Source: Arcobacter arenosus (lineage in GTDB: Bacteria; Campylobacterota; Campylobacteria; Campylobacterales; Arcobacteraceae). Taken from it: a stretch of DNA of 64,000 nt. Location of the stretch: the NCBI RefSeq assembly GCF_005771535.1, contig NZ_VANU01000006.1:124001-188000 (forward strand). The letters run 5' to 3'. Below the pieces are notes generated by a model. It was not told the origin of the DNA. It did no database searches and saw only the letters and a program-made list of their open reading frames with translations. The number at the start of each line of letters is the position of its first letter. The stretch's first letter is position 1. Shown here in pieces: positions 7,519 to 16,608 of the stretch. Made by a program: the position numbers and the translations under genes.

Positions 7519-9277
7519 TTTCTATCTCCCCTAACTTTCTTAAACTTTCATCTCTAATAAATATAATATTTGCAATTCTTAGTAGGTTTGTACAAATATT
7601 ATAAGTTGTTGTTGAATCATTTATCAACGAAGTTGCCATTTTTGATGTAATTTTTTCATTTCTAATTAGTTCATCTATATGATTGTTTATTGATGTATTA
7701 AAAGTTTCAGTTATATCTTTTTGCTCTTGAATCATAATAGATGTATCCAATTCATTTATTGTTGGATCTTTTACTGTATTAACTAAAAGGATTGTACTAG
7801 CTAATTCCCTTTTTATTTCAAGATATTCTTTTTTTATGTACTCATTTTTACTATTTAAATAAAAATTCATATTTTTTTGTATATCTCTTGTATCTTTTAA
7901 AATTTTTACAATTATATTTGAAGCAAGTTTCAATTGGGCTACATACTCATTTTGTTCTTTATTCATATTTTGTTGAGAAAGTAATGCAAATTCAATAATC
8001 TCACTATAAAGAAGCTTTAAATTATTTTGGTAAAATGAATCTAAATCAGTATCAATTTTTTTAACTTCTGCGTTTATAATTCTATCAAGGTCTTCTTTTG
8101 TTTTTAATTCAGTTGAATGGATAGATATTGCATGAAGTATAGCTTTTTGAGCATTATCATATAGATGATGTAGCTCTTTTTGAATTGAAACCATTGCATT
8201 ATATGGTATTTTAATATTAGCTTTATCAAGATAGATTGGTTTTGAAGGTTTTTTATATTTTTCATCACTAATAAATTTTTTCGAAAGATTTACAATTATT
8301 TGTATAAATGGGTAAAGAACTATTATCCCTAAAAGGTTGAATATTGTATGAAATAATGCAAGTTTCATAGAATAATTTTTTTCTTCTATCCCTATATAAA
8401 GGGATAAAAAGTCTACTAAATCTTTTAAAATATATATTAATGCAACTGCAATTAATCCTGTTGAAATATTAAATATAAAATGCCCAAATGCAAGACGTTT
8501 ACCATTTTGATTAGAGGTTAATGAGCCAAGAATAGCTGTAACTGTTGTACCTATATTTGCACCTATTGCAAGGGCAAGGGCATCGATATAGAGGATATTT
8601 CCCCCTGCAAGTGCTGTAATTATAATTGCCATTGTTGCACTACTAGATTGAATAATTACAGTTGAAACAGCTCCAATTAAAATATAAATAAAAATTCCTA
8701 AATATCCACCAACAGAATATTTTGCCAAATCAATAGAAGCACTTAATGTGTCAAATCCCTCTTTCATGTAAGAGATTCCTAAAAAAATAAAACCTAAACC
8801 TAATAAAATATTTCCTAATCCAACATATGTAGAGGATTTAGAAAATCTAAAAATTACACCAAATATAATCATTGGCATAGCATATAGTGAAATTTTCAAC
8901 TTTAATCCAAATGCTGAAACAATCCATGCAGTTGTTGTACTTCCTAAATTTGCACCAAAAACTATTGCAATTGCTTTTGTAAGGGAAATTAATTCAACAG
9001 ACAAAAAAGATATTACAATTACAGATATCAAAGAAGAGCTTTGTACAATTGATGTTGTAATAAAACCTGTTAATACAGATTTAAATGAACTTGAAGTGAA
9101 TTTTTTTAAAACATTTTCTAGGGTTCCCCCTGAAAAAAGTTTAAAACCATCCTCCATAAAGTGCATCCCAATTAGGAAAATTGCAATACCTGCTAAAATT
9201 GTTTTTATATTATCTTCGGATATAACATAAAATGCAGTGATTATTAATACACATAATATAAAAATTCTTTTTATCAT
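7508..9277 (-). CDS. Na/Pi-cotransporter family membrane protein with PhoU-like C-terminus
   Basis: 589 residues. After an N-terminal hydrophobic segment come two NptA/PNaS-type repeats, each with the QSSS signature (QSSSLISV and QSSSATMAI) paired with GANLGSTTT or GANIGTTVT. This duplicated core carries Na+-coupled phosphate transport in the family. From about residue 350 the protein becomes soluble, helical and PhoU-like. Phosphate is the expected substrate, but the direction (uptake or export) is not defined for many bacterial members. It is followed by the coupled 77-residue gene, and is divergent from the two-component system at 9409. Confidence 0.9.
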   Translation of the reverse strand: MIKRIFILCVLIITAFYVISEDNIKTILAGIAIFLIGMHFMEDGFKLFSGGTLENVLKKFTSSSFKSVLTGFITTSIVQSSSLISVIVISFLSVELISLTKAIAIVFGANLGSTTTAWIVSAFGLKLKISLYAMPMIIFGVIFRFSKSSTYVGLGNILLGLGFIFLGISYMKEGFDTLSASIDLAKYSVGGYLGIFIYILIGAVSTVIIQSSSATMAIIITALAGGNILYIDALALAIGANIGTTVTAILGSLTSNQNGKRLAFGHFIFNISTGLIAVALIYILKDLVDFLSLYIGIEEKNYSMKLALFHTIFNLLGIIVLYPFIQIIVNLSKKFISDEKYKKPSKPIYLDKANIKIPYNAMVSIQKELHHLYDNAQKAILHAISIHSTELKTKEDLDRIINAEVKKIDTDLDSFYQNNLKLLYSEIIEFALLSQQNMNKEQNEYVAQLKLASNIIVKILKDTRDIQKNMNFYLNSKNEYIKKEYLEIKRELASTILLVNTVKDPTINELDTSIMIQEQKDITETFNTSINNHIDELIRNEKITSKMATSLINDSTTTYNICTNLLRIANIIFIRDESLRKLGEIENEN

Positions 9278-9350
9278 CTCTTTGCCTATATTTTATTACT
9301 TTAAGAAATAATGATAAATAAATAAAGTAAAAAATTAACTTAAATCATAA

Positions 9351-9383
9351 ATTAATAATATTTTAACTTAGTAACAATATAAT
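9351..9383 (+). promoter_or_regulatory. Two-component-system promoter: 11-bp direct repeat plus TATAAT (site A)
   Basis: ATTAAT (9351-9356) and TTTAAC (9362-9367) form half-sites with an 11-bp period. Ten bases later is a perfect -10 TATAAT (9378-9383). This is the same layout, with weaker half-sites, as sites B, C and D at 10954, 19647 and 24099. A further ATTAAC lies at 9334-9339. It suggests that the response regulator controls its own gene. Confidence 0.65.
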
Positions 9384-9408
9384 AAAATAAATATTTTTTG
9401 GAGCTTCC

Positions 9409-10068
9409 TTGCATAAAATACTTGTTTTAGAAGATGATGAATTATTCCTTGAAACACTTGAAGATTTCCTAGAAGATGAAGGTTTTGAAATAAAAACTGC
9501 ATCAAATGGTGAAGAGGTTTTAAGTATTACATATGAGAATAATTTTGATTTATACCTTTTTGATATTAATGTTCCCCTTATTGATGGAATTAGTCTCTTA
9601 AAAGAGTTAAGAAACTCTGGAGATAATACCCCTGCTATTTATCTAACTTCATATAAAGATAAAGAAAAATTAACCCAAGGATTTTTAACTGGTTGTGATG
9701 ATTATTTAAAAAAACCTATTGATCTTGATGAACTTCTACTTAGAATTCAATCTTTATTAAAAAGAAGTGGAAAATCCTTTGAAGATATTAAATTAACAGA
9801 ATATTTAACTTTTGACCCGATGAATAGAAGGGTTTTGTCAAATGGTACAGATATAAATCTTGCAGCTAAGGTTATTGATTTACTTGAACTATTTTTAGAA
9901 AAAAAAGAAAAGATTATAACTAAAGAGATGATTATTGATAGGCTTTGGGGCTGTTCTGAAGGTTATAGTGAAGGTTCAATTAGAGTTTATATTAATAACC
10001 TTAAAAAACTTCTTGGAAAAGATTCAATCAAAAATATAAAAGGTATTGGGTATAAAATTGAATTATAA
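9409..10068 (+). CDS. OmpR/PhoB-family response regulator
   Basis: 219 residues. The receiver domain has the acidic pocket LEDD at 8-10, the phosphoacceptor D52 (LFDINVPLIDG) and the conserved lysine in YLKKPID. It is followed by a winged-helix DNA-binding domain (about 125-219) with RVYINNLKKLLG and the terminal IKGIGYKI typical of the OmpR class. The start is TTG at 9409 after TTTGGAG. It overlaps the sensor kinase gene. OmpR-class regulators bind tandem half-sites one helical turn apart. Exactly such repeats (ATTAAC, 11-bp period) precede this gene, the TonB-receptor operon, exbB and the NosL region, so it is the likely regulator of those promoters (inference). Confidence 0.92.
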   Translation: MHKILVLEDDELFLETLEDFLEDEGFEIKTASNGEEVLSITYENNFDLYLFDINVPLIDGISLLKELRNSGDNTPAIYLTSYKDKEKLTQGFLTGCDDYLKKPIDLDELLLRIQSLLKRSGKSFEDIKLTEYLTFDPMNRRVLSNGTDINLAAKVIDLLELFLEKKEKIITKEMIIDRLWGCSEGYSEGSIRVYINNLKKLLGKDSIKNIKGIGYKIEL

Positions 10069-10909
10069 AAAAAGAAACTTTTTAATCACTAATTCAATAA
10101 TTGTTTTATTTGTTTTATTATTATCATTACTTTTAAATTTTTATTTAAATTCATTTATTGGTTTTAATCAAGAAACATTTATGTTTATTACTTTAACAGT
10201 TTTATTTTTTGGTTTAGGTTTATATCTTTTATTAAGTAAATCTATCTTTGAACCACTTTTCAAAAGTGATGAAAATCTACAAAAAACTGTAAAAGAGACC
10301 TTACATGAATTAAATATTCCTGTTTCTACAATTAATTTAAATACTCAAATGTTAGAAAAAAAGATTACAGATGAAAAGGCATTAAAAAGACTAAGTCGAA
10401 TAAAAAAAGCCTCAAATGAATTATTAAGACTTTATGAGGATATGGAATATCAGATAAAAAAAGAGATTGATAAAGTTGATGTTTCTGTATTTAATTTAAA
10501 AGATGTTACTTTTAATAGTTTAGATAAATTTGAAGATTTAAAAAAAGATATAAAAATAGAAGTAAATATTGAAGATTGTCAATTGAAAACTGATTTAAAT
10601 GGTTTTTCTAAAATGCTTGATAATCTTATTTCGAATGCTTTAAAATATAATTTAGAAGAAAATGGTTTAATAAAAATCACATATAACAATAATATTTTAT
10701 CTATTTATAATACTGGAAAAGAGATTGATACAAAAAACTTATTTATTATCTTTGATAAGTTTTTTCAAGAAGACTCTTCAAAGAATGGTTTTGGACTAGG
10801 ACTTTCTATGGTAAAAGAGTTTTGTGATAAAAATAAAATTGCCATAAAAATTGAACCATCTGCCAAGGGAAATAAATTTATTTTAAATTTTAAAAATATC
10901 ATAAACTAA
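10058..10909 (+). CDS. Sensor histidine kinase with minimal periplasmic loop
   Basis: About 283 residues from TTG at 10058 (an in-frame TTG at 10046 would add four). Two membrane helices lie near the N-terminus, with only a few residues between them. Next come a HisKA dimerisation helix with the phospho-accepting His in LHELNIPVS and an HATPase domain showing the N-box NLISNALKY, the G1 region YNTGKEID and the G2 motif GFGLGLSM. It lacks a PAS, HAMP or periplasmic sensor domain, so it resembles intramembrane-sensing kinases that read a membrane partner or event. It overlaps the regulator gene and is the natural cognate kinase. The TonB-receptor operon follows on the same strand. Confidence 0.88.
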   Translation: MNYKKRNFLITNSIIVLFVLLLSLLLNFYLNSFIGFNQETFMFITLTVLFFGLGLYLLLSKSIFEPLFKSDENLQKTVKETLHELNIPVSTINLNTQMLEKKITDEKALKRLSRIKKASNELLRLYEDMEYQIKKEIDKVDVSVFNLKDVTFNSLDKFEDLKKDIKIEVNIEDCQLKTDLNGFSKMLDNLISNALKYNLEENGLIKITYNNNILSIYNTGKEIDTKNLFIIFDKFFQEDSSKNGFGLGLSMVKEFCDKNKIAIKIEPSAKGNKFILNFKNIIN

Positions 10910-10953
10910 TAATTAACTCAAATATTTAAAAAAAATCTAAGACTTCTCAAAAT

Positions 10954-10991
10954 ATTAACACTTAATTAACAAATTGTAATTAATATTACAA
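10954..10991 (+). promoter_or_regulatory. Promoter of the TonB/double-cubane operon: ATTAAC tandem repeat plus palindrome on the -10 (site B)
   Basis: ATTAAC at 10954-10959 and at 10965-10970 have an 11-bp period. After exactly 10 bp comes a -10 TAATAT (10981-10986). Overlaying that -10 is an inverted repeat, TTGTAAT (10974-10980), TAAT, ATTACAA (10985-10991). Its core TGTAATTAATATTACA differs by one base from the Campylobacter CmeR operator as I remember it. The promoter thus shows an activator site in place of a -35 and a possible repressor site over the -10. Confidence 0.65.
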
Positions 10992-10992
10992 C

Positions 10993-11118
10993 ATTAAATC
11001 TCCCATCTAAACAAAGTTTGGCGACCTAGATAGATGGAAGATAGTGAATTAACACCACTTCTATTATACTGAAATATTCTTTCATATTTTAAAGTGGTAA
11101 TTAAAGTATGGAGAAGAA
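10993..11118 (+). other. Structured 5' leader of the TonB-receptor mRNA
   Basis: The predicted untranslated leader is about 125 nt. CCATCTA (11003-11009) can pair with TAGATGG (11031-11037). ACCACTT (11054-11060) can pair either with an upstream GAAGATAGTG region (11038-11047) or with AAGTGGT (11092-11098) near the ribosome site GGAGAAG. The two pairings exclude each other, as in regulatory leaders. It matches no riboswitch class I recognise, and the cobalamin-box sequence is absent. Confidence 0.35.
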
Positions 11119-13209
11119 ATGCCTAAAATAAAAAAATCTATAAGTTTAGTAACATCCTTAATATTGGTTAATAGTTTGAATGCAGTTGAATTAGAATCAA
11201 TAAATGTTGTTTCATCAACTATTGATGATAAATATGAAGAAAAATTAAATAGTACTTCAAACACTTTTATTATAGATAATGAAGAAATAGAAAAAATGGA
11301 CCCTACAAATGTAGAAGATATTTTAAATACTATTCCTGGAATCACAGCTTCAAATGTTGGAAATGATAGAGTGAAAATCCACATTAGAGGTATTGATAAT
11401 CAAATGTACATGGGTGAAAGACCTGGTGTGGCTATAGTTATTGATGGTGTACCAGTTCAAGAAACTACTGGAAAAATTAATCTAGATTTAGACAATATTG
11501 AATCAATTAAAGTTATAAAGGGAAGTGCTTCATATTTGTATGGAAATGATGCAATTGGTGGTGCTTTAGTAATTACAACAAAAAGACCAAAAGGTATTAG
11601 TACTTCAAAATTTGAAACTGAAGTTGGTAGTTTTGGATTTAAAAGAGCTTTACTTGGTACAAATCAAAGTTTTGATAACAGTTCATTACAATTACAAGCT
11701 TCTTATAGAGATACAGATGGTTATTGGCATGATGCATATTTAAATCATAAATCAATTAATGGTAAATATCAATATTACTTAAATGATAATAGTGATTTAA
11801 CATTTGGGCTTGATTACACAAAAAGAAAATCTGGTGATGGAACTAGTGTTCATGGAATTGATGCAGTTATAAACGATCCTAAAAGTGTCAATGAAGTCTC
11901 TTATGCAGGGTTTTATGATACCTCTTTAATAAAAACATTTTTAACTTACTCAAATGATATTGATGATACTTCAAATTTTATGGCAGTTATTTCTAGATAT
12001 CAAGATGATACAACAAGTAGATCATCTAGAGATAGTACGGATACTTTCCATTTAAAAAATAATGATGAAAAATGGATTCAAAATACATTTAAATCAGAAT
12101 ATAGAAAATCTTTTGGAAATATAGCCGCTATGATTGGTGTAAATTTAGAAAAAAATTCACAAGACAATGAATCAGTTCAAAGGGTAACATATGGTTCACC
12201 ATGGACTGGTATTACAACAGCTGGAACACTATTATCTGATAATAATACAGATGAAAATATTTCTGCAATATATTTGGAATTGCAATATAAAATCACACCT
12301 AAATTAAATATAGTAGGAAACTATAGATATGATTATATCTCATATGATTATAAAAATAACATGGATAGTTCATTAAATGTTGATCCAAGCTATAATAATA
12401 GCTCATTTAAATTGGGTTTAAATTATGAGTTAGATGAAAACAACTATTTATATACTAGTTACTCAACAGGTTTTAGAGCTCCAACTGCAGGTCAGATTAG
12501 TGGAAATTTAAGTCTTTTACAATCAAATCCTGCTTTAGATATTCCAACTGAATTAGATCCAGAAAAAACACAAAATTTTGAAGTTGGAATAAAAGGAACA
12601 TTTAAAAATATCAACTATGATTTATCAGCTTATCAGTTAGATAGAATTGATTATATTGGTAAAAAAGCAGGTAGTTATATTTGGTCTACAGATGATGATG
12701 AATATTTAGCCGTTGATAATGTAGGTGACATGAGAAGTAGAGGAATTGAACTTGCAATAAATAGTAAAATCAATGATAGCTTTTCTTACAATTTAGCATA
12801 TACCTTTTTAGATGCTAAATTAATAGATTATTCTGTTAATCCAAATGATGGTAATCCTGAAATTGAACTAGATGGAAATTATGTTCCTAGAACATCAAGA
12901 CATACATTAAATTTTGGTCTTGATTGGAATGTTAATCAAAAATTTGTTTTATCTCCAGAAGTAGTGGCTAAAAGTAGTTATTACGCAGATGAAGCAAACT
13001 TATATAAACAACCAGGTTATGCAGTTATAAATTTAAGAGGTAATTATAAGATTACAGATTCTTTAGAAGTTTTTGGAAAGATTACAAATTTATTAGATAA
13101 AAACTACTATCAATTTGTAAATGTATCTTATGGAAGTGATATGACTGATGCAACAATTAGAGTAGCTCATCCAAGAGCATTCTATGCAGGTTTAAGATAT
13201 AAATTTTAG
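11119..13209 (+). CDS. TonB-dependent outer-membrane receptor
   Basis: 696 residues. There is an N-terminal signal peptide (cleavage near LNA-VE) and a TonB-box-like segment close to ESINVVSS. A plug domain contains VEDILNTIPGI, HIRGIDNQ and GNDAIGGALVI. A long beta-barrel with many Tyr/Asn-rich strands follows and ends in the outer-membrane insertion signature GLRYKF. The protein imports a scarce, large or metal-complexed ligand using energy from TonB-ExbBD. It heads an operon with Fe-S membrane proteins and a double-cubane-type reductase, and the exbBD-tonB genes follow the operon. The ligand is unknown. The NosL and His-rich domains downstream favour a metal or metal complex. The ATG has GGAGAAGAA upstream. 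Confidence 0.92.
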   Translation: MPKIKKSISLVTSLILVNSLNAVELESINVVSSTIDDKYEEKLNSTSNTFIIDNEEIEKMDPTNVEDILNTIPGITASNVGNDRVKIHIRGIDNQMYMGERPGVAIVIDGVPVQETTGKINLDLDNIESIKVIKGSASYLYGNDAIGGALVITTKRPKGISTSKFETEVGSFGFKRALLGTNQSFDNSSLQLQASYRDTDGYWHDAYLNHKSINGKYQYYLNDNSDLTFGLDYTKRKSGDGTSVHGIDAVINDPKSVNEVSYAGFYDTSLIKTFLTYSNDIDDTSNFMAVISRYQDDTTSRSSRDSTDTFHLKNNDEKWIQNTFKSEYRKSFGNIAAMIGVNLEKNSQDNESVQRVTYGSPWTGITTAGTLLSDNNTDENISAIYLELQYKITPKLNIVGNYRYDYISYDYKNNMDSSLNVDPSYNNSSFKLGLNYELDENNYLYTSYSTGFRAPTAGQISGNLSLLQSNPALDIPTELDPEKTQNFEVGIKGTFKNINYDLSAYQLDRIDYIGKKAGSYIWSTDDDEYLAVDNVGDMRSRGIELAINSKINDSFSYNLAYTFLDAKLIDYSVNPNDGNPEIELDGNYVPRTSRHTLNFGLDWNVNQKFVLSPEVVAKSSYYADEANLYKQPGYAVINLRGNYKITDSLEVFGKITNLLDKNYYQFVNVSYGSDMTDATIRVAHPRAFYAGLRYKF

Positions 13210-13218
13210 TAAATATTG

Positions 13219-13872
13219 ATGGAAATTATAACTTTATTTTCTCTTTTTATTCTTGGAATATCCTATGGATCAACGGCATGCATGTTTTCATGTATGCCAT
13301 TTTTAACACCACTTTTAGTTACAAATTCTGGTTCTATCGCAAGTGCTAATAAAGTGGTTATCCCTTTTTCTTTAGGTAGAGTTACAAGTTATATTTTCAT
13401 CTCTATGATTGCTTCATATAGTGCTATTTTTACAAAAAATATTATCAAAGATACGCAAACATTTCAAATACTTTTAGGTCTTTTTACAATATCTATGAGT
13501 CTTTATCTTTTTTACAAAATTTTTAATAAAAATAGTTCATGTGGTTCATCAAATGTAAAAGTTAAAACAAAAGGGTCATTTGCAATTTTTACAATGGGTC
13601 TTTTGATTTCACTAAATCCATGTGTTCCAGTTTTAACACTAATTTCATTTTCTGCTAATACTACAACTTTAAGTGAAGGCTTTCTTTATGGTCTTTTCTT
13701 TGGATTTGGTGCAGTAATTACACCCTATGTATTTTACACACTTTTAGTATCAAATATTGTTAGTGGTTTAATTGAAGCCTTTAAAAAATATTCAAAAATC
13801 ATAGAGTTAAGCTCTATTGCTTTTTTATTTTTAGTGGGTTGTTTGATTTTACTTGGAAAAGTTAATTTATAA
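13219..13872 (+). CDS. DsbD/CcdA- or SafE-like six-helix membrane protein
   Basis: 217 residues from the ATG (a TTG one codon earlier is possible) with about six membrane helices. Helix 1 carries TACMFSCMPFL and helix 4 carries LNPCVPVL. Paired cysteine/proline motifs in matching helices are the hallmark of the CcdA/DsbD and TauE/SafE (UreH_2) superfamily, which move reducing equivalents or metal across the inner membrane. It starts 10 bp after the TonB receptor stop and ends 12 bp before the Fe-S/NosL fusion, so it belongs to that operon. Its role is probably thiol-reductant or copper handling for the periplasmic domains. The exact subfamily is uncertain. Confidence 0.75.
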   Translation: MEIITLFSLFILGISYGSTACMFSCMPFLTPLLVTNSGSIASANKVVIPFSLGRVTSYIFISMIASYSAIFTKNIIKDTQTFQILLGLFTISMSLYLFYKIFNKNSSCGSSNVKVKTKGSFAIFTMGLLISLNPCVPVLTLISFSANTTTLSEGFLYGLFFGFGAVITPYVFYTLLVSNIVSGLIEAFKKYSKIIELSSIAFLFLVGCLILLGKVNL

Positions 13873-13884
13873 GGAAAAAATTTA

Positions 13885-16608
13885 ATGATTGATTTTGTTA
13901 AAAGAGATAACAACGATATCTTTAAAAACTCTATTTTAGGCTTTTTATTTAAAAACAAAAAGTTTTTATTAGCTTTAAGAATAGCAGTTACAGCTTTATT
14001 TTTTTATGCAATTTATTATGGATTTGTAAATCCTGGTCGTGATAATATTTTTACAGGAGCAGTTTTCTGGGGAATATTTTGGGCTTTATTTATGGTTGTA
14101 ACTTTATCTACTTTTGGGAGAATTTTTTGTGGTATTTGTCCCCATGGATTTTTAGGAAAATATATCACAAAGTTTGGTTTGAAAAAAACAATGCCAAAAT
14201 GGATGCAAAATAGATATATTGGTATTTTGATTTTAGTTATTGGTTGGTGGGGTGTTTATTATACCTTTGATGGTTTTTGGAAGTCTGCATTTAATACTGC
14301 ACTAATGTTTTCAGTACTAACACTACTTTCTTTTATTATATATTATATTTATAAAGATATGAGTTATTGCAAATATATTTGTCCTATAGGAACTCTTACA
14401 AGGGCATATGATAAACTATCTTTTACTAAATTAGAAACTTATACACAGCATTGTAAAGATTGTAAAACTTTTGAGTGTGCAAATGCTTGTGAGTATAATT
14501 TAAAACCTTTTACTTTTGCAAAAAAGAATCAAACAGATGATTGTACTTTATGTATGGATTGTGCCACTTCTTGTGAAGCAGTAAGTTTTAAATTCACAAA
14601 ACCTGCTGAACAATTAAATAAAAAATTAAAAATTCTGAATGCAGAAATATGGACATATATTTTAATCTTGGCTTCAATACCTGTATCAATGGGCTTTGCC
14701 CATGGTTTAAATAGAAGCAATATAGCTGAAGAGTTTATTTGGAATAAAACAGCAGCTTTTTTTGATTTAACACAATATGCTGGTGGTTTTGCTTTCCTTT
14801 ATGCTGTTATATTTACAGTTTTCTTCTCATTTTTAGGACTTTTTTTAGCTTCTAAAGTATTAAAAAAAGAGTTCAATCAAATATTTACAACATTAGGAAT
14901 TGCATTTATTCCACTTTTTATTTTTGCTTCACTAGGGCATACTTTAGAGATGTTCTTTATAAAAGATTATGTAAAAATAGTTGAAGGTTTTGCACAAGCT
15001 TTTGGAATGAGTGTTGATGTTGTACCCTTAGCTAAAAGAGGTGATGCTTGGTTACATTACTTTAAACTATTTAAATGGATTGGTGTAATTTGGGCTTTTA
15101 TTATCCTTTACAAAAGAATAAAACTTATTGATAGTACAAAAGTAAGAAAACTATTTGGGTTTTTCTTTGCTTCCTTTGCCATACTATTTTATATAGGTCT
15201 TAATATTTACACTGGTTATATTTTCTCTAAATATGGAGCAAAAGCTAGAGGTGGACATTCTCATGGTGGAAATGCTTCTGGAAAAATGTTTCAAACTGTT
15301 TCCTTTAAAGATGCAACTTTAATCCAAGAGGGAAAAGATAAAACAAGTGGTGTTGTTTGTGGTATGAACTTACCAATGTTTTATAAAACAAACCATAGTA
15401 CAACTTTAGATGGAAAACCTAGACAATACTGTTCTATTCATTGTTTAACTGAAGATTTAAAAATAAAAAAACTTTCCCTTGAAAATATAAAAGTAGTTGA
15501 TGTAACTACTTTAAAGTTTATTGATGCAAAAAGTGCTTTTTATGTAGTTGGAAGTAGACAAAAAGGTACTATGTCAATGGTTAGTAAATATGCCTTTGCA
15601 AATAAAAAAGATGCATTTGTTTTTAGTAAAAAATATGGAGGAGAAGTTGTTGATTTCCAAAAAGCAATGGAAAAAGCAATGGAAGATTTTAAACCAAAAA
15701 AATCATGGGGTAAAAAAGCTTCTATAAATCCAAAACAAGAGTTTTACTTGTCTTTAACAGATCCAACTGCAAAGAAAAAATCTTATGGTGGACATATGCA
15801 TGGTGGTGGAGGTAAACCATCATCAAAAAAAGTTATTCCAACAAAAAAACTTTATTTAGCCTATGAAAACAGAGGTAAAAAATCAATTTATCCTACAAAA
15901 AATATTAGTTTTTATGTCTTTGATAAAAATCAAAATCAAAAAGATATTATTGAAGAGAATTCGAGGGGTAAAAAAGTTTATAAATTTGAAACTCCTAGCA
16001 ATGGATATTATAATATCTTTGCAATTGAGCAAACAAAAGTAGATGAGAAATCATATTATAAAGTTGCAAAGCTAGAGCATCTTCAAGGCAAACATGGAAG
16101 TGATGATATTTATACTAAAGATATAAAAAAAGAGTTAAATCAAAATGTATCAAAAATAGATTTAATTAGAATTAAAAGTGAAGATGAAGATAGCTTTTTT
16201 TATAGACTTAGTATGGGAGATACTCTAAGTTTCAAAGCTTTATTTAATGGAAAACCACTAAAAGATGCACCACTAAAAATAAAACTTCAAAGTGGATGGG
16301 TAAAAAGATTTAAAACTGATGACAATGGTTTAGTAAATATTACACTTATTAGAGACTATTTCCCAAATTGGGAAGATTTTGACAAAAGATATAAACAGGA
16401 GTTAATGTTAACTTTAGAGTATGAAGTTGAAAATGAAAAGTATATTTTAACTTATCCTGCTTTTTATTATCCAAATAAAAGCGACTATGAGTCATACTCA
16501 TATGGTCTGATAATTCTTTTAATAACTTCACTAATAGGTGGTTTTATAGTTTATAGATTTAGAAAAAATAGAACAAAAGCCTTTGCAGAGACTAGATATG
16601 TTAAGTAG
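13885..16608 (+). CDS. Membrane Fe-S polyferredoxin fused to NosL and DUF4198-like periplasmic domains
   Basis: A 907-residue fusion. Residues 1-240 are a NapH/NosR-type membrane ferredoxin: CGICP (82-86), CKYICP (162-167), and two cysteine clusters at 190-202 and 220-230 able to hold 4Fe-4S centres. Residues 250-450 form a second set of helices. A His-rich linker (GGHSHGG, 456-462) leads to a NosL-like copper-binding domain (about 465-605) with CGMNLPM (492-498), CSIHC (516-520) and YVVGS. A second His-rich loop (GGHMHGGGG, 635-643) precedes a DUF4198-like beta domain and a C-terminal membrane anchor near 875-895. It probably moves electrons across the inner membrane and handles a metal in the periplasm. 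I know of no characterised protein with this full architecture. Confidence 0.85.
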   Translation: MIDFVKRDNNDIFKNSILGFLFKNKKFLLALRIAVTALFFYAIYYGFVNPGRDNIFTGAVFWGIFWALFMVVTLSTFGRIFCGICPHGFLGKYITKFGLKKTMPKWMQNRYIGILILVIGWWGVYYTFDGFWKSAFNTALMFSVLTLLSFIIYYIYKDMSYCKYICPIGTLTRAYDKLSFTKLETYTQHCKDCKTFECANACEYNLKPFTFAKKNQTDDCTLCMDCATSCEAVSFKFTKPAEQLNKKLKILNAEIWTYILILASIPVSMGFAHGLNRSNIAEEFIWNKTAAFFDLTQYAGGFAFLYAVIFTVFFSFLGLFLASKVLKKEFNQIFTTLGIAFIPLFIFASLGHTLEMFFIKDYVKIVEGFAQAFGMSVDVVPLAKRGDAWLHYFKLFKWIGVIWAFIILYKRIKLIDSTKVRKLFGFFFASFAILFYIGLNIYTGYIFSKYGAKARGGHSHGGNASGKMFQTVSFKDATLIQEGKDKTSGVVCGMNLPMFYKTNHSTTLDGKPRQYCSIHCLTEDLKIKKLSLENIKVVDVTTLKFIDAKSAFYVVGSRQKGTMSMVSKYAFANKKDAFVFSKKYGGEVVDFQKAMEKAMEDFKPKKSWGKKASINPKQEFYLSLTDPTAKKKSYGGHMHGGGGKPSSKKVIPTKKLYLAYENRGKKSIYPTKNISFYVFDKNQNQKDIIEENSRGKKVYKFETPSNGYYNIFAIEQTKVDEKSYYKVAKLEHLQGKHGSDDIYTKDIKKELNQNVSKIDLIRIKSEDEDSFFYRLSMGDTLSFKALFNGKPLKDAPLKIKLQSGWVKRFKTDDNGLVNITLIRDYFPNWEDFDKRYKQELMLTLEYEVENEKYILTYPAFYYPNKSDYESYSYGLIILLITSLIGGFIVYRFRKNRTKAFAETRYVK

